A stretch of 64,000 nucleotides of DNA from Hyphomonadaceae bacterium (GCA_024742355.1 JANSYM010000004.1:1-64000); one strand, 5' to 3'; positions 25,021 through 34,025 are shown, counted from the stretch's first letter. Program-made: numbers and translations. The notes: generated by a model from the letters alone, not told the origin.

Positions 25021-25312
25021 TTTTTGGTCCGTCGCCAACCAACCAGAGAAATGGAATGATCTCTGTGCGGTCAAACAGGCCAGCTTTGGCGTAAGGGTCT
25101 TCCGCGGCCCAGGCTTCGACCTCATCCCTTGTGTCGAACTCGATGACGAAGGTCGATCCGATCATCGCTTCGCCATCATCGGACAGAACCGGACCGGCCA
25201 TGGCGATCCTGTGGCTGTATTCGCCAGCCCATTCCAGATGCGCCTGGCGATTGGCGAGGCGCAGCTCAGTGCTGTTGGCTTTGTCACGCGCGTTGAACAG
25301 GAATAGTGGCAC
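25013..25312 (-). CDS. YciI family protein
   Basis: 99 residues of the YciI-like ferredoxin-fold family: RQAHLEWAGEY (His near residue 25), AGPVLSDDGEAMIGS, and AWAAEDPYAKAGLF with the typical conserved Asp-Pro-Tyr. A possible small enzyme or dimeric binding protein; function not established. It lies between gpsA (1-nt gap) and the YcgN gene (8-nt overlap), an arrangement common in alphaproteobacteria. Confidence 0.92.
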   Translation of the reverse strand: MPLFLFNARDKANSTELRLANRQAHLEWAGEYSHRIAMAGPVLSDDGEAMIGSTFVIEFDTRDEVEAWAAEDPYAKAGLFDRTEIIPFLWLVGDGPKNG

Positions 25313-25313
25313 A

Positions 25314-26318
25314 TTATTCTCCTTTATAAGGGCGCGAGAGCAGGGCAGTCATCGCATCATTGACGGTGGTCTCGCCGCTCAGAACGGTGTTCACGGCTTC
25401 GCTGATTGGCATTTCGACACCCTTCTGCCGGGCCAGGGTGACCAGAGCAGGGGCCGTGGCGACGCCTTCGGTGACGGCGTTTCGGGCCGCGAGGATGTCT
25501 TCCACAGTCTCGCCCTGGCCGAGGGCCAGACCAAAACTCATATTGCGTGATTGCGGCGACGAACAGGTCAGGACGAGATCGCCGAGCCCACACAGGCCCG
25601 CCAGCGTTTCGGCGCGGCCACCCATGGCGACGCCGAGGCGGGTCATCTCTGCAAAGCCGCGCGCGATCAAAGCGGCATGCGCTGATTTTCCAAGCTGCAG
25701 CCCTTCGACAATGCCGCAAGCGATGGCCAGCACGTTCTTCACCGCGCCGCCAATCTCGGCCCCAATCAGGTCATCGGTCCAATACGGGCGAAAGGCTGGC
25801 TGTCCGATTCCCTTCATAAGCGCTTTGCCGAGGGTTTCGTCGGCGCAGGCGAGCGTCACCGCTGTCGGCAAACCGCGCGCCACGTCGGCGGCAAAGCTCG
25901 GTCCAGAGAGCACCGCCGGCACGGCTTGCGGAATGGTTTCAGCGAGGACGTCCGTCATCAGGCTGAGCGTGCTTTGCTCGATGCCCTTGGCACAGAGCAG
26001 GATCGGCGTGCCATCAGCGACATGCGGGGCGAGTTGCTGAAAGCTCGCGCGGGCAAATTGCGCCGGAACGACGGCGAGGATGGCCTGCGCGCCGGCCATA
26101 GCGGCAATATCTGTACTCGCTTGCATTTTCGGCAGGTCATAACCAGACAGGAAGACCGGGTTTCCGGCACCGTCGCGCAGGGCGGCAGCGACGTCCTCTT
26201 CAAGCGCCCAAACCGGGATATCAAGCTTCTGTGCCGCCTGTTTGCTGTAAAGCGAGGCCGCGAGCGCTGTGCCCCAGGCGCCGGCGCCGAGAACGCCTAT
26301 GCGTGTAAAATCAGTCAC
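25314..26318 (-). CDS. gpsA: Glycerol-3-phosphate dehydrogenase [NAD(P)+]
   Basis: 334 residues. Reduces dihydroxyacetone phosphate to sn-glycerol-3-phosphate for phospholipid synthesis. The Rossmann motif [13 protein letters not shown] begins at about residue 8. Further signatures are [26 protein letters not shown] (landmark GPSFA), and the catalytic-lysine segment [14 protein letters not shown]. First gene of the gpsA-yciI-ycgN unit and divergent from a TetR gene. Confidence 0.97.
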   Translation of the reverse strand: MTDFTRIGVLGAGAWGTALAASLYSKQAAQKLDIPVWALEEDVAAALRDGAGNPVFLSGYDLPKMQASTDIAAMAGAQAILAVVPAQFARASFQQLAPHVADGTPILLCAKGIEQSTLSLMTDVLAETIPQAVPAVLSGPSFAADVARGLPTAVTLACADETLGKALMKGIGQPAFRPYWTDDLIGAEIGGAVKNVLAIACGIVEGLQLGKSAHAALIARGFAEMTRLGVAMGGRAETLAGLCGLGDLVLTCSSPQSRNMSFGLALGQGETVEDILAARNAVTEGVATAPALVTLARQKGVEMPISEAVNTVLSGETTVNDAMTALLSRPYKGE

Positions 26319-26342
26319 ACGTAATTCTCACAACTGCGTGCG

Positions 26343-26356
26343 AAATTGAACAATTT
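26343..26356. promoter_or_regulatory. Palindrome in the gpsA/tetR divergent promoter region
   Basis: AAATTG (26343-26348), two bases, CAATTT (26351-26356) is a perfect palindrome 35 bp ahead of the TetR start and 24 bp ahead of gpsA on the other strand. TetR proteins bind palindromes of this sort, so it is a candidate autoregulatory operator. Confidence 0.4.
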
Positions 26357-26357
26357 G

Positions 26358-26385
26358 TTGATCATTCACACTTTTCCTTTATCTT
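26358..26385 (+). promoter_or_regulatory. Candidate promoter of the TetR gene
   Basis: TTGATC (26358-26363), a 16-bp spacer, and TATCTT (26380-26385) resemble a sigma-70 type promoter. Transcription would start about 7 bases on, at or next to the A of the ATG (26392), implying a leaderless mRNA; no ribosome site is present. Confidence 0.4.
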
Positions 26386-26391
26386 GTGGGC

Positions 26392-27009
26392 ATGAGTGAC
26401 AAAATCGATACCCGCGAACAGATTCTCCATGCTGCTATGGACCGTATCAAGCATTATGGCTACGCCAAAACGACGATGGCGGAAATAGCCCGGGACTGCG
26501 ATATGTCAGCCGGCAATATCTACCGCTTCTTCGCCTCCAAGATCGATATTGCCGAGGCGATGGCGCGCAAGCTGAACATGGAAATCAATGCTCAGAACGC
26601 CGCGTTGGCCCGTGGGGCCGGCTCAGCACCGGACAAGATGCGGCGGTTTCACCACACGGCCTTAACGACGACATTCAACAAATTGGATAATGACGCCAAG
26701 GTTCTCGAGGTCGCAGAGGTGCTGGCGCATGAGCGCCCGACATTTGCCAATGAGGAAATGGCGCAAGAGCGGGTCTATCTCGTGCAAATCCTCGAACAGG
26801 GCATTACTGACGGCGATTTCGCGCCGATGGAAAACCCGAATTTCATTGCAGAAATGATGCAATCAGCGACCATGAAGTTCCGCTATCCGCAGCTCTGGTC
26901 GCGTCTGACACTGCCAAAGCTGGAACGCGAGCTGGATGGGGTCATGGATATCATCCTGGCTGGGTTAAGTGTTCCTATCAAAACGCGTGAGTTATTGAAC
27001 GCTAAATAA
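26392..27009 (+). CDS. TetR/AcrR family transcriptional regulator
   Basis: 205 residues. The N-terminal DNA-binding domain (about 8-55) reads TREQILHAAMDRIKHYGYAKT by landmarks ILHAAMDRI and TMAEIARDCDMSAGNIYRFF; the remainder is the helical ligand and dimer domain. Its ligand is unknown. The start is ATG 26392, with a GTG two codons earlier. The putative promoter abuts the start codon. It is followed by a 38-codon membrane peptide gene on the same strand. Confidence 0.9.
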   Translation: MSDKIDTREQILHAAMDRIKHYGYAKTTMAEIARDCDMSAGNIYRFFASKIDIAEAMARKLNMEINAQNAALARGAGSAPDKMRRFHHTALTTTFNKLDNDAKVLEVAEVLAHERPTFANEEMAQERVYLVQILEQGITDGDFAPMENPNFIAEMMQSATMKFRYPQLWSRLTLPKLERELDGVMDIILAGLSVPIKTRELLNAK

Positions 27010-27108
27010 TTTTCATATCATTCATTGATTTTTGATTTTTGAGTCCTACATGGTGGTCATGGGCAGCGAATAGTCGCTGTTCAACAGACGCAAAGAAGGA
27101 CAAATCCC

Positions 27109-27225
27109 ATGCGTATTTCCTCCCAAAACGAAGCTAGTCAGGGCTTCCTCGCCGCCGCACTTTCTGTTCCACTCGCCGTGTTCGGTGCTGCCCTGTCTGT
27201 GGGCCTGTTCGGAACTGTCGTGTGA
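27109..27225 (+). CDS. 38-residue hydrophobic small protein
   Basis: A short gene starting MRISSQNEASQGFLAAALSV (the first 20 residues) and ending in a glycine/valine-rich hydrophobic run to residue 38. It has a polar ~11-residue head and one probable membrane helix. AAGAAGGA lies at 27093-27100, 8 nt from the ATG, an excellent ribosome site, and a perfect 11-bp hairpin begins 13 nt after the stop. The leader also holds a CAGCGA-ATAG-TCGCTG hairpin. It is not recognised. A single-pass inner-membrane peptide is the simplest reading. Confidence 0.6.
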   Translation: MRISSQNEASQGFLAAALSVPLAVFGAALSVGLFGTVV

Positions 27226-27237
27226 TCCAGACTAGCA

Positions 27238-27266
27238 TAGCCTGACCGATCCCAACGGTCAGGCTA
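27238..27266. terminator. 11-bp GC-rich hairpin between the small gene and glmS
   Basis: TAGCCTGACCG (27238-27248) pairs perfectly with CGGTCAGGCTA (27256-27266) around a 7-nt loop. It lies between the convergent ends of the 38-codon gene and glmS and could stop transcription from both sides, although no long U-run follows either way. Confidence 0.6.
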
Positions 27267-27285
27267 TCGCAGTCTGCCTGGCTCA

Positions 27286-29121
27286 CTATTCAACCGTGAC
27301 CGACTTTGCCAGATTCCGCGGCTGGTCGACGTCTGTGCCTTTTTCCACCGCAATATGATAGGCCAGCATCTGAACCGGAAGCGCGTATAGAATTGGCGCG
27401 ATGAATGGATCACATTCCGGCATTTCGATGCCATTCTCGGGCGCGTCCGCGGCTTCTTCCAGGCCTTTGGCGTCCGATATCAACAAGACATTACCGCGCC
27501 GCGCAGCGACTTCCTGCAGGTTCGACAAGGACTTGTCGAACAAGGCGTCATGCGGCGCCACGAACACCACGGGTGTTTCCTCATCAATCAGTGCAATCGG
27601 CCCATGCTTCAACTCGCCGCTGGCATAGCCCTCGGCGTGAATATAGCTGATTTCTTTCAGCTTCAACGCGCCCTCGAGTGCGATTGGATAATGTACGCCG
27701 CGGCCGAGATAGATGACGTCGCGCGCCTTGGACAGGTCATAGGCGAGGGCCGCAATGGGCTCGTCCAGGGCAAACCCTTCGGATAATAGGCGCGGGACGC
27801 CGCTGAGCGCGTTCACCATGTCCTTCTCGCGCGCGCGATCCAAAACGCCGCGGGCCTTGCCGGCGGCGATCACCGCAGCGGCCAGGGCGCAAAGCTGAGC
27901 GGTGAAGGCTTTTGTCGAGGCGACCCCGATTTCCGGACCCGCCAAAGTCGGCAGGACCAGATCGACTTCCCGGGCGATGGTCGAGGTCGGAACATTGACC
28001 ACGGCGGCGGTCTTCAGTCCGGCGTCTTTGCAATAGCGCAGGGCGGCCAGCGTATCGGCGGTTTCGCCAGACTGACTGACGAACAAAGCCAGGCCGCCGG
28101 ATTTCGGCAAAGCTGGCTGGCGATACCGAAACTCCGACGCGATGTCGGTCTTTACCGGCAGATGTGCAAATTGCTCGAACCAGTACTCCGCGACGCAGGT
28201 GGCGTAATAGGCGGTTCCGCACGCGACCATGTGGAGATGCGTAATCTCGCTCCAGTCGATGGCGTCATCATCGCCCGGCAGCTCCACCGTCTGGTCGAGC
28301 GCGTTGACATAGGCGCCGATCGTGCGCGCCGTGCTATCCGGCTGCTCGAAAATCTCTTTCTGCATGAAATGGCGATAATTGCCTTTTTCAACGGTCGCGC
28401 CGGCAGCCTGGACGATGGTCTGAGGCCGGGTGACCTCCGCGCCCGTATCGTCGTAGACTGTGTAGCTCGTCCGGCTGAGCACACAGCAATCGCCTTCTTC
28501 GAGATAGACCACACGGTTCGTGAACGGGGCGACAGCCAGGGCGTCCGAGCCGAGGAACATCTCGTCAACGCCAATGCCAATCACCAGCGGCGACCCTTTG
28601 CGGGCGCCGATCAGCAGGTCGTCATGGCCTTCGACCAGGATACACAGCGCGAACGCGCCTTCGAGGTTCGACAGGGCCGACTTGACCGCCGTTACGGGGT
28701 CGGCACCGCCAGACAGGTTGTTGGCGATCAGGTGAGCAACCGTTTCTGTATCGGTTTCGGTCTCGAATGTGTGGCCTTTGGCTTCGAGCTCATCGCGCAG
28801 GCGGCGGAAATTCTCGATAATCCCATTGTGGACCAGGGCCACAGGACCGGCAAAATGCGGGTGGGCATTGCCCGTGGTGGCGGCGCCATGCGTGGCCCAG
28901 CGGGTGTGGCCGATGCCGGTCTGGCCAGCAATCGGGTCGTCGTGCAGCAGCGCCTGCAGATTGCTCAGTTTGCCGGCGGCGCGGCGGCGATCGAGCTTGC
29001 CGCCGTTTAGGGTCGCGACGCCAGCGCTGTCATAGCCGCGATATTCGAGGCGTTTCAAAGCCTCCATCGCACGCTCTGCCGCCGATCCATCCTTGCCCAG
29101 AATGCCGATAATCCCACACAT
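27286..29121 (-). CDS. glmS: Glutamine--fructose-6-phosphate aminotransferase (isomerizing)
   Basis: 611 residues. Makes glucosamine-6-phosphate, the first committed step to UDP-GlcNAc. The mature N-terminus is Cys2 (MCGIIGILG), the glutaminase nucleophile, so the start is ATG 29121 rather than the upstream in-frame ATG. The Ntn glutaminase domain (1-240) includes HTRWATHG; two SIS isomerase domains follow, with SQSGETADTLAALR and the C-terminal PRNLAKSVTVE. The next pathway gene, glmM, is nearby at 30014 on the other strand. No glmS ribozyme is evident in its leader. Confidence 0.97.
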   Translation of the reverse strand: MCGIIGILGKDGSAAERAMEALKRLEYRGYDSAGVATLNGGKLDRRRAAGKLSNLQALLHDDPIAGQTGIGHTRWATHGAATTGNAHPHFAGPVALVHNGIIENFRRLRDELEAKGHTFETETDTETVAHLIANNLSGGADPVTAVKSALSNLEGAFALCILVEGHDDLLIGARKGSPLVIGIGVDEMFLGSDALAVAPFTNRVVYLEEGDCCVLSRTSYTVYDDTGAEVTRPQTIVQAAGATVEKGNYRHFMQKEIFEQPDSTARTIGAYVNALDQTVELPGDDDAIDWSEITHLHMVACGTAYYATCVAEYWFEQFAHLPVKTDIASEFRYRQPALPKSGGLALFVSQSGETADTLAALRYCKDAGLKTAAVVNVPTSTIAREVDLVLPTLAGPEIGVASTKAFTAQLCALAAAVIAAGKARGVLDRAREKDMVNALSGVPRLLSEGFALDEPIAALAYDLSKARDVIYLGRGVHYPIALEGALKLKEISYIHAEGYASGELKHGPIALIDEETPVVFVAPHDALFDKSLSNLQEVAARRGNVLLISDAKGLEEAADAPENGIEMPECDPFIAPILYALPVQMLAYHIAVEKGTDVDQPRNLAKSVTVE

Positions 29122-29256
29122 GCAGTACTCCACTCAAAATTCGGTTGCGCGGTTCTCCTAGACCCGTGCCTGCGTCCTCGTCATTGCAAATCCTATTTCC
29201 GAATGTGTCGAAGAACAGGGCGCAAAAAAGGAAACTCGGGGACCCGATAACGAAAC

Positions 29257-29281
29257 AAGGGGATCCGTGGCGGATCCCCTT
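29257..29281 (-). terminator. Hairpin after the alanine-rich lipoprotein gene
   Basis: AAGGGGATCCG (29257-29267) and CGGATCCCCTT (29271-29281) form a perfect 11-bp stem with a 3-nt loop. On the - strand it follows the lipoprotein stop by 33 nt and is followed by GTTTCG. Probably a terminator, with a weak U-run. Confidence 0.6.
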
Positions 29282-29314
29282 GCAAGAAGTGTTCTGATTT
29301 CAGCTTTGTTCGGC

Positions 29315-29851
29315 TTACGAACCGGCTGTGTCACCCGCTGCAGCGCGGCAGCACCGAACCTGCATCTCGAGCACGCGGCTATTGAAGCGGCATTGCTCAT
29401 TGTTCAGCTCACGCAGGAAGGACAGGCCGCCTGCGCGGTGCGTGTAACGGGTCTGAACACAGCCCATGACGGTGTATCCTGGCTCACATGTGCCTGTGTC
29501 CGATTTCTGGACTGTGGTGGTTTTGCAATCGAGATCTTTCTCGGAAAGGTACTCAGCAAGCGAATAGGCTTCGTCAGCGCGGTTTTGCGCAGCGTCGGCG
29601 GAGGCCTGAGCGCTTGCGGCAGCCGATGCGGCGCTGTCAGCGATCTGGCGCGCTTCGCCAAGGCTTAAACTTGTTTCAGAAAGTGCTGTGGCATTGCCAT
29701 CAATCTGGACTTTCAGGCGGCAAACGTCTTCAGATGCTCGATCAGCGTCTGCACAATATTCAGCAACAGACATGTCGGCAGGAATACCTGTCGCACAGCC
29801 CGCGAGTGTAACAGCGAGCATACTACCCGCCAGGAATGATTTCATACGCAT
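29315..29851 (-). CDS. Lipoprotein with alanine-rich coiled coil
   Basis: 178 residues. The lipoprotein signal (MRMKSFLAGSMLAVTLAGC) places Cys at about residue 19, so the protein is lipid-anchored in the envelope. The middle (about 60-100) is an alanine-rich helix (SAASAAASAQASADAAQNRA) reminiscent of Lpp-type coiled coils. The C-terminal part holds six cysteines (KDLDCKTTT, GTCEPGYTVMGC, NEQCRF, VRCCR), probably disulfide-bonded. The start is ATG 29851 with GAGAGGA eight bases upstream. I do not recognise the family. Confidence 0.75.
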   Translation of the reverse strand: MRMKSFLAGSMLAVTLAGCATGIPADMSVAEYCADADRASEDVCRLKVQIDGNATALSETSLSLGEARQIADSAASAAASAQASADAAQNRADEAYSLAEYLSEKDLDCKTTTVQKSDTGTCEPGYTVMGCVQTRYTHRAGGLSFLRELNNEQCRFNSRVLEMQVRCCRAAAGDTAGS

Positions 29852-30013
29852 TTTGCGTGTCCTCTCTTTTCCCCAACGCATCACCTCATGCAGGTCATAT
29901 GCCATGAAGCCGTAAAAGCTTCCTTGGAAAATGCTGCAAAACTATGGCATTGCGCCTTTAAGAACATCAGTAAACACTCGTACAATTGAACGAGGCAAGG
30001 AATTTAGGGCATT

Positions 30014-31360
30014 ATGGCACGCAAATATTTCGGAACTGACGGAATCCGTGGCACTGCGAACACACCTCCGATGACTCCGGAGATCGCAATGCGCCTCGGA
30101 ATGGCCGCCGGAAAGTACTTCAGAACCACGAGTCCACGGCGTCATAGCGTGGTTATTGGCAAGGATACGCGCCTATCAGGATATATGATTGAGCCCGCTC
30201 TTGTGGCCGGATTCACCTCTGTTGGCATGGATGTGACCCTGTTCGGGCCTTTGCCGACGCCTGGAGTCGCGATGATGACCCGGTCCCTGCGCGCAGATTT
30301 GGGGGTAATGATCTCGGCCAGCCATAACAGTTTCGAGGATAATGGAATCAAGCTTTTCGGCCCGAATGGCTACAAATTGTCGGACGAGATCGAGCTTGAG
30401 ATCGAAAGCCGCATGGATCGCGCGCTGGATGACAAGCTTGCCGGCCCAGAAGAACTCGGACGCACCAAACGCGTCGATGATGCCCAGGCGCGCTATGTCG
30501 AGATCGTCAAAGCCAGTTTTCCACGTCGCATGAACCTGAAAGGGCTGCGAATCTGCGTGGATTGCGCCAATGGCGCCGCCTACAAGGTCGCGCCAGCCGC
30601 CCTGTACGAACTTGGTGCAGAAGTCTTCCCGATTGGCGTCGAACCAAACGGTTTCAATATCAATCTCGAGGTTGGCTCCACCGATACCGCTGCCTTGAAG
30701 GATTCTGTGCAGACCTATCGCGCCGATATCGGCATCGCCCTCGATGGCGACGCGGATCGATGCATCATTATCGACGAAAAAGGCAATGAGATAGATGGCG
30801 ACCAGCTGATCGGCCTGATTGCCGAGAATTGGCAGGGCAAGGACCAGTTGGCGCAAGCCGGTGTGGTGACCACGGTGATGTCGAATCTCGGACTGGAACA
30901 GCACTTGTCCAAGCTCGGCCTGACCCTGGAACGCACCAAAGTGGGCGATCGCTACGTGGTCGAGCGTATGCGCGACGGCGGGTTCAATCTCGGCGGTGAA
31001 CAGTCCGGGCACATTGTCATGTCGGATTATTCAACCACGGGCGATGGTTTGATGGCGGCCCTGCAAGTGCTCGCCGTCATGGTCGAAAAAGACCAGCCGC
31101 TCTCGAAAATCGCGCATGTCTTTGATCGGGTGCCACAAAGGCTGGTCAATGTTCGGTTCAAATCGGGCGCGCCGCTCGAGGAGGCCTCCGTCAAAGACGC
31201 GATTGAAGCAGCGGAGAAAGCGCTCGGCAAGAATGGCCGACTGGTCATTCGCAAGTCGGGGACCGAGCCGCTCATTCGCGTAATGGCCGAAGCAACAGAC
31301 GCCAAGCTGATGGATCAGGCGGTGGAATCGGTTGCCGACGCGGTCCGCGCCGTCAGCTGA
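30014..31360 (+). CDS. glmM: Phosphoglucosamine mutase
   Basis: 448 residues. Interconverts glucosamine-6-phosphate and glucosamine-1-phosphate for cell-wall and lipid A precursors. Signatures: N-terminal [10 protein letters not shown], the phosphoserine loop [15 protein letters not shown] near residue 100, the metal loop [10 protein letters not shown] (DGDxDR), and the late [12 protein letters not shown] phosphate-binding loop. Normal family length. It follows glmS in the pathway but lies on the opposite strand. Confidence 0.97.
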   Translation: MARKYFGTDGIRGTANTPPMTPEIAMRLGMAAGKYFRTTSPRRHSVVIGKDTRLSGYMIEPALVAGFTSVGMDVTLFGPLPTPGVAMMTRSLRADLGVMISASHNSFEDNGIKLFGPNGYKLSDEIELEIESRMDRALDDKLAGPEELGRTKRVDDAQARYVEIVKASFPRRMNLKGLRICVDCANGAAYKVAPAALYELGAEVFPIGVEPNGFNINLEVGSTDTAALKDSVQTYRADIGIALDGDADRCIIIDEKGNEIDGDQLIGLIAENWQGKDQLAQAGVVTTVMSNLGLEQHLSKLGLTLERTKVGDRYVVERMRDGGFNLGGEQSGHIVMSDYSTTGDGLMAALQVLAVMVEKDQPLSKIAHVFDRVPQRLVNVRFKSGAPLEEASVKDAIEAAEKALGKNGRLVIRKSGTEPLIRVMAEATDAKLMDQAVESVADAVRAVS

Positions 31361-31390
31361 TCGAACGGTGGGCGCTGAAATGGGGATGTT

Positions 31391-32116
31391 ATGATTATCA
31401 ACCGAATCGCGAAGTCCCTGAAACAACGCGACTGGGGCCTGGTGGTGATCGAGCTGGCGCTGGTCTTTGCTGGTGTGTTCATTGCGCTGCAATTCGACAA
31501 TTGGAACACGCATCGCCGTAATCAGGCGGCGCTGACCGAAATGTTGCAGCGCGTGTCGGCCGAGCTTGAGCTGAATGACGGTGTCATCGATGCGATGACA
31601 GCGCGCGTCGAGCTGCAACGTGAGGCGCGTGACCTGGCGCGCCAGGCGCTCGAGACCTGTAATGACAGCCCCGAAGCGCGCGCGGCCATCAATCAAACCC
31701 TGGCTGATCTGACCGGTGATTTCTCGCCGTCGCTGTCAAACGAGACGCTGCCCCAACTCAATCGCCGCGACCCCTATCTGGATTTGTTATCATCGGAGTT
31801 TCGTTGGGCGCTTGCCGTGTACAGCAATCATATTCTGGAAGAGCAGAGACAGCTTGAATTCAATGCCGGGCTGCGCTGGGATCAGCATGTGATGAAGCAC
31901 CCCTTCGTTGCCGCCGATTTTGACGAAACCTCGACCGGCCTGCTCATCGATCCCCGACGGTCAATGTCGGAGGTTTGCGCGGACGCAGAGTTCGGTCGTC
32001 AATTCTTCGTCACGATCATATTTCTGGACAGTACTGTGCTCAGACTCGAACGCTTTCGCGAGCGAATGAATGCGTTCCGAGAGGTGCTCGATGTGGAAAT
32101 CGAAAGCCGCACCTAA
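31391..32116 (+). CDS. Membrane-anchored protein of unknown function (DUF6090-like)
   Basis: 241 residues. One N-terminal membrane helix (about 15-35) with LVVIELALVFAGVFIALQFDNW represented by landmarks VIELALVFAGV and FDNWNTHRR, a pattern resembling DUF6090-type proteins (a hydrophobic helix followed by N-W-N). The rest is a charged helical domain facing the periplasm or cytoplasm. It starts 30 nt after glmM with GGGGATG before its ATG, so it could share the glmM transcript. Function unknown. Its stop overlaps the convergent ThiE-like gene's stop. Confidence 0.7.
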   Translation: MIINRIAKSLKQRDWGLVVIELALVFAGVFIALQFDNWNTHRRNQAALTEMLQRVSAELELNDGVIDAMTARVELQREARDLARQALETCNDSPEARAAINQTLADLTGDFSPSLSNETLPQLNRRDPYLDLLSSEFRWALAVYSNHILEEQRQLEFNAGLRWDQHVMKHPFVAADFDETSTGLLIDPRRSMSEVCADAEFGRQFFVTIIFLDSTVLRLERFRERMNAFREVLDVEIESRT

Positions 32117-32724
32117 CCGGAAAATCCCGATACACTGGCGGCGCCGGCTATACTGGCGATTTGGTGCGCGTTGTGCGCCTGCACGCCGCCAAGTGCGTAG
32201 ACCGGCATCTGAATGTTGCGGCTGATTTGCCGAAACCGGACCGGGCCCCGTGGTGCCCCGGCGCTGGGGCTGTGTGACGGAAACACTGCGGAGTAAATCG
32301 CTGCATCCATACCGGCATTTGAGGCGCGGATCAGCGCGGTGCGGGAATGCGCGCTCGCCGTTTGCAACCGGAAGCGGGCCCGCCATTTTGATGCCTGGCT
32401 CAGCGTTTTTTCCGGCCAGTGAACGCCATCCGCCCCGACCTCTAGGGCGAGCGCGGGATCTGCTGCGATTAGCAATGCAAGCCGTCGCCGCGCACAGAGC
32501 TCGGCAAGCGCAGCAGCGACGCTGCCGCGGTCGGCAGCGCCGAAGTGGCGAAACACAATGCCGGAACCGGCCGGAAGGCGTGTTGCGGCGGTAACCGGGT
32601 CGGGCGTTCGTTCAGGATCGGTCAGAAACAGTAAGGGCGGCAGATGGGCTGGAAAATGCCGGGCGATCTGCCGGGCGGCGGAACGCCACTTGCGGGCGGC
32701 GGCGGCTTGGTGTTTCAACCCCAT
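32113..32724 (-). CDS. Thiamine phosphate synthase-like protein (ThiE/TenI family)
   Basis: About 203 residues with a shortened ThiE-like TIM barrel: PPLLFLTDPERTPDPV, ALALEVGADGVHWPE, TASAHSRTALIRASNAG, and the phosphate-binding end VYALGGVQAHNAHQIASIAGA (landmarks ALGGV, SIAGA). The catalytic NDR-type motif of true ThiE is replaced by AADPAL, so I call it ThiE-like rather than ThiE. The start is unclear: ATG 32724 or 32727 overlap the divergent YggS start, and neither has a ribosome site. Confidence 0.7.
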   Translation of the reverse strand: MGLKHQAAAARKWRSAARQIARHFPAHLPPLLFLTDPERTPDPVTAATRLPAGSGIVFRHFGAADRGSVAAALAELCARRRLALLIAADPALALEVGADGVHWPEKTLSQASKWRARFRLQTASAHSRTALIRASNAGMDAAIYSAVFPSHSPSAGAPRGPVRFRQISRNIQMPVYALGGVQAHNAHQIASIAGAASVSGFSG

Positions 32725-32725
32725 C

Positions 32726-33385
32726 ATGAGTTCTGATACACAGCCCGTTTCCATCCGCGAAGCCCGAAACCGCATTCTCGCCGAAATCGGAGATGGCGTG
32801 ACACTGGTCGCCGCCTCCAAGCGTCAGCCAGACGACCGCATCGATGCGGCGCTTGAAGCCGGACAGCGGGTCTTTGGAGAGAACCGCGTTCAGGAGGCTC
32901 AGCAGCGATGGGCGGGGCGTCAGGATAACCTGGAGGGTCTTGAATTGCGTTTGATCGGGCCGCTGCAAACCAACAAGGCCGAAGATGCGGTGCGCCTGTT
33001 CGGGGTGATCGAAACACTCGACCGGGAAAAATTACTGCGCGCGCTGGTCAAAGCTGTCGAAAAGACGGGCGTGGCGCCTCCGGATCTGCTCATCCAGGTG
33101 AATACGGGCGACGAACCCCAAAAGGGCGGTGTCAGCGTCGCTGGCCTCACCGAACTCCTGACGGCAACCCGCGACACCTATCCCGGGCGATTGATAGGGC
33201 TGATGTGTATCCCGCCGGCTGAAGAACCCGCAGCGCCGCATTTTGCGCTGCTCAAATCACTCGCAGATGCTCATGATCTGGCGGAGGTCAGCATGGGGAT
33301 GAGCGGTGACTATGCTTTGGCTGCGAGATTGGGGGCGACCCATGTCCGTGTCGGGACGGCCTTGTTCGGAGCCCGCGCCAGCTAG
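32726..33385 (+). CDS. YggS family pyridoxal phosphate homeostasis protein
   Basis: 219 residues of the PLP-binding alanine racemase-like barrel family involved in B6 and amino acid homeostasis. Signatures: LVAASKRQPDDRI, where Lys is the PLP-binding residue, FGENRVQEAQQ, LIGPLQTNKAEDAV, IQVNTGDEPQKGG, and the C-terminal SMGMSGDYALAARLGATHVRVGTALFG (landmark SMGMSGDY). Start ATG 32726-32728 overlaps the divergent ThiE-like ATG. No catalytic role is expected; it buffers PLP. Confidence 0.93.
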   Translation: MSSDTQPVSIREARNRILAEIGDGVTLVAASKRQPDDRIDAALEAGQRVFGENRVQEAQQRWAGRQDNLEGLELRLIGPLQTNKAEDAVRLFGVIETLDREKLLRALVKAVEKTGVAPPDLLIQVNTGDEPQKGGVSVAGLTELLTATRDTYPGRLIGLMCIPPAEEPAAPHFALLKSLADAHDLAEVSMGMSGDYALAARLGATHVRVGTALFGARAS

Positions 33386-33966
33386 GTCGCGTGTTTCGCG
33401 ATGATCGCATCCAGGTGCAACGTCACCGCATTCAGGATCAGATCGCGCCAGGCTGTCATCGGGATGAGTTCGGTCGCTTCATGGTCCTGCAGGCTGATAT
33501 AGCCATGCGCCAGCGCCCAGAGCTGCAGCGCCGCTTCGCGCTTCTCGCGCCCGCTCAGGTGGGTTGGGATCGCTCGCGAGACCAAGGATGTGAGTTGGTT
33601 GAACGCCTCCGCACCGACAGCAATCGCGGCAGAAGAGGGCGTATAGTTGGTATCGCCGCGCCCAAAGATCAGTTGATAGTGACCGCGATGGTCTGCCGCC
33701 AGGGCGATGTAATTTGACAGCCCCTCCAGCACAGCAGCGCGCGGCGTCTGATTGTCGACGTCGACATCGATGGCCCGCATGACGAGCTGAAACCCCTCAA
33801 TATAGAGCGCGTCGAGAATCCCCTGTTTGCCATTGAAGTGATTGTAAATCCCCATGGTCGACAGGCCGGCGCGGCCGGAAATCGCCCGAACACTCAGTCC
33901 GCCGGCACCGGTCTCGGCGAACAGCTCGGAAGCGGCTGTTAGGATTTTGGCTTTACTCTCAGACAT
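33382..33966 (-). CDS. TetR/AcrR family transcriptional regulator
   Basis: 194 residues. The DNA-binding domain (about 1-50) shows ILTAASELFAETGAGGLSVRAI, given by landmarks ILTAASELF, VRAISGRAGLSTMGIYNHF; the C-terminal domain carries a TetR_C-type ligand pocket. It is divergent from a flavin-dependent oxidoreductase, with two palindromic operators between them. The usual logic is repression of that oxidoreductase and itself, inferred. The start is ATG 33966; a GTG two codons earlier is the alternative. Ligand unknown. Confidence 0.9.
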   Translation of the reverse strand: MSESKAKILTAASELFAETGAGGLSVRAISGRAGLSTMGIYNHFNGKQGILDALYIEGFQLVMRAIDVDVDNQTPRAAVLEGLSNYIALAADHRGHYQLIFGRGDTNYTPSSAAIAVGAEAFNQLTSLVSRAIPTHLSGREKREAALQLWALAHGYISLQDHEATELIPMTAWRDLILNAVTLHLDAIIAKHAT

Positions 33967-33990
33967 GATCACCGTGAGGCTTGACTTTCA

Positions 33991-34025
33991 ATAACAGCGT
34001 TATTATCAGACCATAACACTGTTAT
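33991..34025. promoter_or_regulatory. Two palindromic TetR operator candidates
   Basis: ATAACAGCGTTAT (33991-34003) and ATAACACTGTTAT (34013-34025) are palindromic copies of ATAAC-N3-GTTAT, 22 bp apart (about two helical turns). They lie between the TetR start and the oxidoreductase start. They are the obvious operator pair for this TetR protein. Confidence 0.65.

Noticed and set aside
28162-29010. Long + strand frame opposite glmS
   Set aside because: Shadow of glmS; no conserved motif.
27286-29315. glmS ribozyme in the glmS leader
   Set aside because: The leader has no recognisable ribozyme core; the hairpin at 29257-29281 is better explained as a terminator of the upstream lipoprotein gene.
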